From CAZIPZ01 sp964541075 (lineage in GTDB: Bacteria > Acidobacteriota > Terriglobia > 20CM-2-55-15), in contig CAZIPZ010000178.1 in the NCBI GenBank assembly GCA_964541075.1, forward strand, positions 1-8,540: a stretch of 8,540 nt of DNA, given 5' to 3'. Shown piece by piece: positions 5,401 to 8,540 of the stretch. How positions within the stretch are numbered: the first letter of the stretch is position 1; each line of letters begins with the position of its first letter. The position numbers and the translations under genes are program-made. The notes under the pieces were generated by a model. It was not told the origin of the DNA. It searched no databases and saw only the letters and a program-made list of their open reading frames with translations.

Positions 5401-8169
5401 GTGTTGACCATACGGGCAATGTCGGACGGAAGGGAATACTCGTCACGGCATCTCGAACATAGCGACTACTACGCGGAGGGCGAGCGGGTTGTCGGTCGTT
5501 GGCAGGGACGCGGTGCAGAACTGCTGGGTTTGGCTGGAGAAGTGAAGTTGGAAGATTTCGAATCAGTGCGTGAAGGCGTTCATCCGCAGAGCGGTGAATT
5601 CCTGCGTCAGCGCCAGGGTGCGGATCGCCTCGCCGCGCATGGAACGATTCAGTCTCGCGCCAGGAATCTTTACGATTTCACGTTCTCGGCGCCGAAATCC
5701 GTTTCCATTATGGCAATTCTCGGCGATGACAAGCGACTCATGGCCGCACATCAAAAGGCCGTTACCAGCGCGCTTCAAGAGCTAGAACGTCATGCGGCTG
5801 CGCGTGTTAGACAGAACGGGGCCAACGAGGACCGCACCACTGGAAATCTGGCGATTGCTGTCTATCACCACGATACGAGCCGCGAGCTTGATCCGCAGCT
5901 TCATACGCATGCGGTGGCCGCCAATCTCACCTACGACGGTGTGGAGTGCCGGTGGAAAGCACTTCAGGCCTCCGGTATTTATCAACGGCGAGCGTATCTC
6001 ACCGAGGTCTATCGCAATTGTCTCGCTCGTGAGGTGCGGTTGCTTGGCTATGAGATCGAGAATCGGTGTGACAGCCGCTGCCGCGATCGCGGCTTTGAGA
6101 TTAAAGGGATTTCCGACGAACTTATTACCAAATTCAGCCAGCGCAGCCGACAGCGGGATGAGGCCATTGATGACTTCGTCGAAAAGTACGGGCGACAACC
6201 GAGTGATAACGAGATCGCTGTTTTGGTTCGAGAGTCACGTGCCGACAAACTGGTCGAGATTTCGACGAATGAACTCCGGGCGCGGCAACGTGGGCGGCTC
6301 ACGGAGGACGAACGGCGAGCCCTCGCGGCGGTGCGAGCTACAAATGTCACTCCCACAATCGAGCTTGATGCTGCCGAGCCTTCATTCGAATACGCGCAGC
6401 AGCACATCTTTGAAAGAGTCTCCGTTGTCCAGGATCACTCCATCCTTACCGAGGCTCTGCGTCATGGTCGTGGGCGGATCAGCAATGAGGAACTGAAAGG
6501 CGTTCTTGCATTGAAGCGGTCGCAAGGAGCGATTGTGCAGAACGAGACGGAACTCGCGACCGTTGAAAGTCTCAAGCGGGAACGAGACATGATCCGCCGC
6601 ATCAATCGTGGCGTTGGCATCTTCGATCGATTGGATCGCGGCGGACAATTTGTGGCGCCGGACGGTTTGCGACCAGAGCAGAACGACGTACTGGAGTTCG
6701 TCCTCCGTTCGCGCGATCGCGCCATGAATATTCGAGGTGCGGCAGGAACTGGCAAGACCGCGACGCTTCAGGGACTGAGGACGGCACTGCGTCGCGCCGA
6801 CCGGGATCTTATCGCCATCGCCCCAACCATGAGTGCGGTCGAAGAGCTGCAGAAAGTCGGTTTCAACGGCGCGATCACCGTTGAAAGGTTTCTCGAAGAT
6901 CAACGAATCAAGAGGGCAATTGATGGGAAGGTCGTCATTGTCGATGAAGCCGGCATGATCTCAGGCCGTCAGATGTCGGAGTTGCTCTGCCTTGCTGAGG
7001 AGCACGGACTTCGTCTCGTGTTTTGCGGCGATACAAAGCAAATCCAGAGCGTCGAGGCCTGCGATGCGTTGCGAATCTTGGAACAAGAATCTCGGATGAA
7101 GAGCGTTTCATTAACGCAAGTGCAGCGGCAGAAAGTGAAGGGCTATCGAGAAGCCATTGAGGAACTCCGAAAGAATCCGGATAACGGCTTAGAAAAACTG
7201 GAGGCAATCGGCGCGATTCGCGAAGTTCCTTGGCTGCAGCGGGCCGAACACGTGGCCCAGGTCTACCGCGAACAGCAATCCAGGAAAGAAAGCGTGCTGG
7301 TCGTTTGCCCGACGCACGATGAGATCGGTCGAGTGACGGATGCAATTCGGTCAGCTCGAAAGCTAACTGGGGAGTTGGCTCAGGAAACACAGGTTGAACA
7401 ACACCTGTCGATGAACTGGACAACTGCTCAGAAGACCGACCCCGGTAACTTTCGACCGGGTCAGGTGCTCCGTTTCCATCGCGCGGTTAGAGGGTTTTTG
7501 AAGAACGCCACGGCAGAAGTGATTCGGATTGAGGATAAGTACGTGATCGTGCGACGCGAAGACGGACGGGAAAGTGCGGTAACTGCTAAGCAGGCGAAAG
7601 CGTTCGATGTCTTCGAACGGAGATTCCTCAAAGTGGCGCCATCCGACAAGCTGCTATTGATGGCAAATCGCCACGATCCAAACTTCAAGGCGACGAATGG
7701 CGAGATCGTCACGGTTTCGCACGTGGACAAAAGAAGACGTGTTCACTTGGAGGATGGGCGCGTTCTGCCGGCCAACTTCAATCAGTTCACGCACGGATAC
7801 GCGGTTACGGCACATCGCAGCCAGGGCAAGTCTGTGGACTCCGTAATCATCTCCGGCGACGGAATGCGCACGGAACTGTTTTATGTCGCCGCGTCGCGCG
7901 GAAGAAAGCGCGTGCTCGTAATAACGAGCGACAAGGAAGGCCTTCGCGAATCCGTCGCATGTTCGACGGCACGCCGATCCGCTTCGGAGCTTGTGCGCAG
8001 GGTGCGCTCTGGACTTCATCAAGGTCTTCATCGAGGGCGGGAGGCAGCACGCAAACTCGTGCGGCGCAGTGAGCAACTTAAATCACTCTTAGAGCAACAA
8101 AGCTCCCTCACACATTTCAGAAAACAACGCAAGGTGGAACGAACGCATGACCAGAGCATTGGCCGATAG
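5401..8169 (+). CDS. MobF-family conjugative relaxase-helicase (TrwC/TraI type)
   Basis: This encodes 922 residues, close to the length of R388 TrwC. The N-terminal relaxase domain nicks one strand at oriT through a tyrosine, and the C-terminal helicase unwinds the plasmid for transfer. Relaxase: tyrosines Y13, Y23 and Y24 near the N terminus, WQGRGAELLGLAGEV at 34-48, YDFTFSAPKSVS at 91-102 (with D92), and the metal-binding histidines H157, H168 and H170 in HDTSRELDPQLHTH. Helicase of superfamily 1 (RecD-like): Walker A GAAGTGKT at 446-453, Walker B VVIVDEAG at 511-518, motif III FCGDTKQIQS at 541-550, TAHRSQGK at 803-810, and YVAASRGR at 828-835. All expected active residues appear present, so the protein should be functional. 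Compared with TrwC, the first tyrosine position holds one tyrosine (Y13) instead of a YY pair. The C-terminal 70 residues are rich in arginine and may bind DNA. It is third in the operon, 12 bases after the membrane-protein gene. Confidence 0.96.
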   Translation: MLTIRAMSDGREYSSRHLEHSDYYAEGERVVGRWQGRGAELLGLAGEVKLEDFESVREGVHPQSGEFLRQRQGADRLAAHGTIQSRARNLYDFTFSAPKSVSIMAILGDDKRLMAAHQKAVTSALQELERHAAARVRQNGANEDRTTGNLAIAVYHHDTSRELDPQLHTHAVAANLTYDGVECRWKALQASGIYQRRAYLTEVYRNCLAREVRLLGYEIENRCDSRCRDRGFEIKGISDELITKFSQRSRQRDEAIDDFVEKYGRQPSDNEIAVLVRESRADKLVEISTNELRARQRGRLTEDERRALAAVRATNVTPTIELDAAEPSFEYAQQHIFERVSVVQDHSILTEALRHGRGRISNEELKGVLALKRSQGAIVQNETELATVESLKRERDMIRRINRGVGIFDRLDRGGQFVAPDGLRPEQNDVLEFVLRSRDRAMNIRGAAGTGKTATLQGLRTALRRADRDLIAIAPTMSAVEELQKVGFNGAITVERFLEDQRIKRAIDGKVVIVDEAGMISGRQMSELLCLAEEHGLRLVFCGDTKQIQSVEACDALRILEQESRMKSVSLTQVQRQKVKGYREAIEELRKNPDNGLEKLEAIGAIREVPWLQRAEHVAQVYREQQSRKESVLVVCPTHDEIGRVTDAIRSARKLTGELAQETQVEQHLSMNWTTAQKTDPGNFRPGQVLRFHRAVRGFLKNATAEVIRIEDKYVIVRREDGRESAVTAKQAKAFDVFERRFLKVAPSDKLLLMANRHDPNFKATNGEIVTVSHVDKRRRVHLEDGRVLPANFNQFTHGYAVTAHRSQGKSVDSVIISGDGMRTELFYVAASRGRKRVLVITSDKEGLRESVACSTARRSASELVRRVRSGLHQGLHRGREAARKLVRRSEQLKSLLEQQSSLTHFRKQRKVERTHDQSIGR
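8131..8137 (+). promoter_or_regulatory. Ribosome binding site of the last gene, inside the relaxase gene
   Basis: AAGGTGG ends nine bases before the ATG at 8147 and supports that start. Confidence 0.45.
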
Positions 8170-8540
8170 CCTGAAGAGCTGGAAAACGACGCAGGAGCGT
8201 CCGGTGGCGCTGGAGATTATTCTCCTCAAGCAAAGCTACGTCCTGCCTTGGAACCAATTCCTTTACGCAGAAGGTACCGACGATGAGGTACGAGCGGCCT
8301 TCGCTACACATGATGTTCTCGTGAAGGGCAGCGGTCTTGACGGCCTGCTCGCGGATGTGGCCGTCCAGCGGATTTCTCGATTGCAGCAGCCCGCGAGAGC
8401 AGATCGTCTTGAAGGCGCTCTCGCGCGCACTGAGCCATCGCGTGAGCGCTCGGTCGGCGTCGAGCTGCACGGCGTGCAGCGATCGCGCGACGCGCGCGGG
8501 CGCGGCGCCGACCTCCGCGGCGAGCGCGTCGCCGAGCGAG
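8147..8540 (+). CDS. Partial unrecognised gene downstream of the relaxase (3' end suspect)
   Basis: The ATG at 8147 overlaps the end of the relaxase gene by 23 bases in another frame, typical of operon neighbours. The frame stays open to the right edge. The first ~85 residues (MTRALADSLKSWKTT, then IILLKQSYVLPWNQFLYAEG and a VKGSGLDGLLADVAVQRISR segment) read like a compact soluble protein with no signal peptide or membrane segment. I do not recognise the family; its position suggests an accessory of the transfer operon. From about residue 87 (near 8405) the translation becomes a G/R/A/E-rich string (ARGRGADLRGERVAER) with no protein-like pattern. This coincides with the sharp rise in GC, so the real gene probably ends or is interrupted there. 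The start is well supported and the 3' part is not. Confidence 0.65.
   Translation, partial: MTRALADSLKSWKTTQERPVALEIILLKQSYVLPWNQFLYAEGTDDEVRAAFATHDVLVKGSGLDGLLADVAVQRISRLQQPARADRLEGALARTEPSRERSVGVELHGVQRSRDARGRGADLRGERVAER
8400..8540 (-). other. Very GC-rich terminal segment, possible fragment of a foreign minus-strand gene
   Basis: Of the last 80 bases, 66 are G or C, far above the rest of the window. Read on the minus strand from 8539, the frame gives a protein-like amphipathic sequence (SLGDALAAEVGAAPARVARS, then a HAVQLDADRALTRWLSARES segment), with G or C in nearly every third codon position. That is the codon use of a high-GC genome such as a myxobacterium or actinobacterium. The good pattern stops near 8400, and leftward the same frame merely shadows the plus-strand gene until a stop at 8117. 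This could be a recombination junction or an assembly join. Confidence 0.4.

Noticed and set aside
8117..8400. Minus-strand frame antisense to the last plus-strand gene
   Set aside because: Left of about 8400 it shadows the plus-strand gene, which has a binding site and an operon position. Only the GC-rich portion to the right looks coding on this strand.

Overview
The window looks like part of a bacterial mobile genetic element, most likely from a Gram-negative host. It pairs a conjugative DNA-processing cassette with a type II restriction-modification cassette. There is no rRNA, tRNA or housekeeping gene, so the host cannot be named. Moderate GC over most of the window and the mixed gene content would fit a soil or environmental Acidobacteriota or Proteobacteria element, but that is only a guess. 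I saw no CRISPR array, transposase or insertion sequence.

Layout, left to right. (1) Positions 1-186 are the C-terminal end of an unrecognised plus-strand gene. Its stop codon overlaps tail to tail with the next gene. (2) Positions 183-1929, minus strand, hold a two-gene cassette: a beta-class DNA methyltransferase (TSPPYW and DPFVGTGS motifs) followed, with a 35-base overlap, by a small protein that carries a possible PD-(D/E)XK nuclease signature and is probably the cognate restriction enzyme. (3) A 184-base divergent intergenic region contains a perfect 10-base palindrome. (4) Positions 2114-3283, plus strand, encode a 389-residue protein with an N-terminal helix-turn-helix-like segment and a C-terminal coiled coil, of unknown function. 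(5) Positions 3284-3850 form a roughly 570-base region without a convincing gene. It has repeated short motifs and is the best place in the window for an oriT or the control region of the transfer genes. (6) Positions 3851-8540, plus strand, form a tightly packed operon: a ParA/MinD-type ATPase resembling TraL, a coiled-coil protein with one C-terminal membrane segment, a full-length MobF (TrwC/TraI-type) relaxase-helicase, and a short unrecognised gene running off the window.

Working together: the MobF protein would nick oriT, carry the strand and unwind the plasmid. The ATPase and membrane protein upstream probably assist relaxosome positioning or coupling to the membrane, by analogy with ATPases next to other relaxase genes. 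The restriction-modification pair would defend or stabilise the element, and the divergent HTH protein is placed to regulate it or to act as a second cargo function. No coupling protein or type IV secretion gene is inside the window.

The last ~140 bases change abruptly in composition: 66 of the last 80 bases are G or C. In that tail the minus strand, not the plus strand, reads like protein. This suggests a recombination junction or an assembly join near 8400, so the 3' part of the final gene should be treated with caution.
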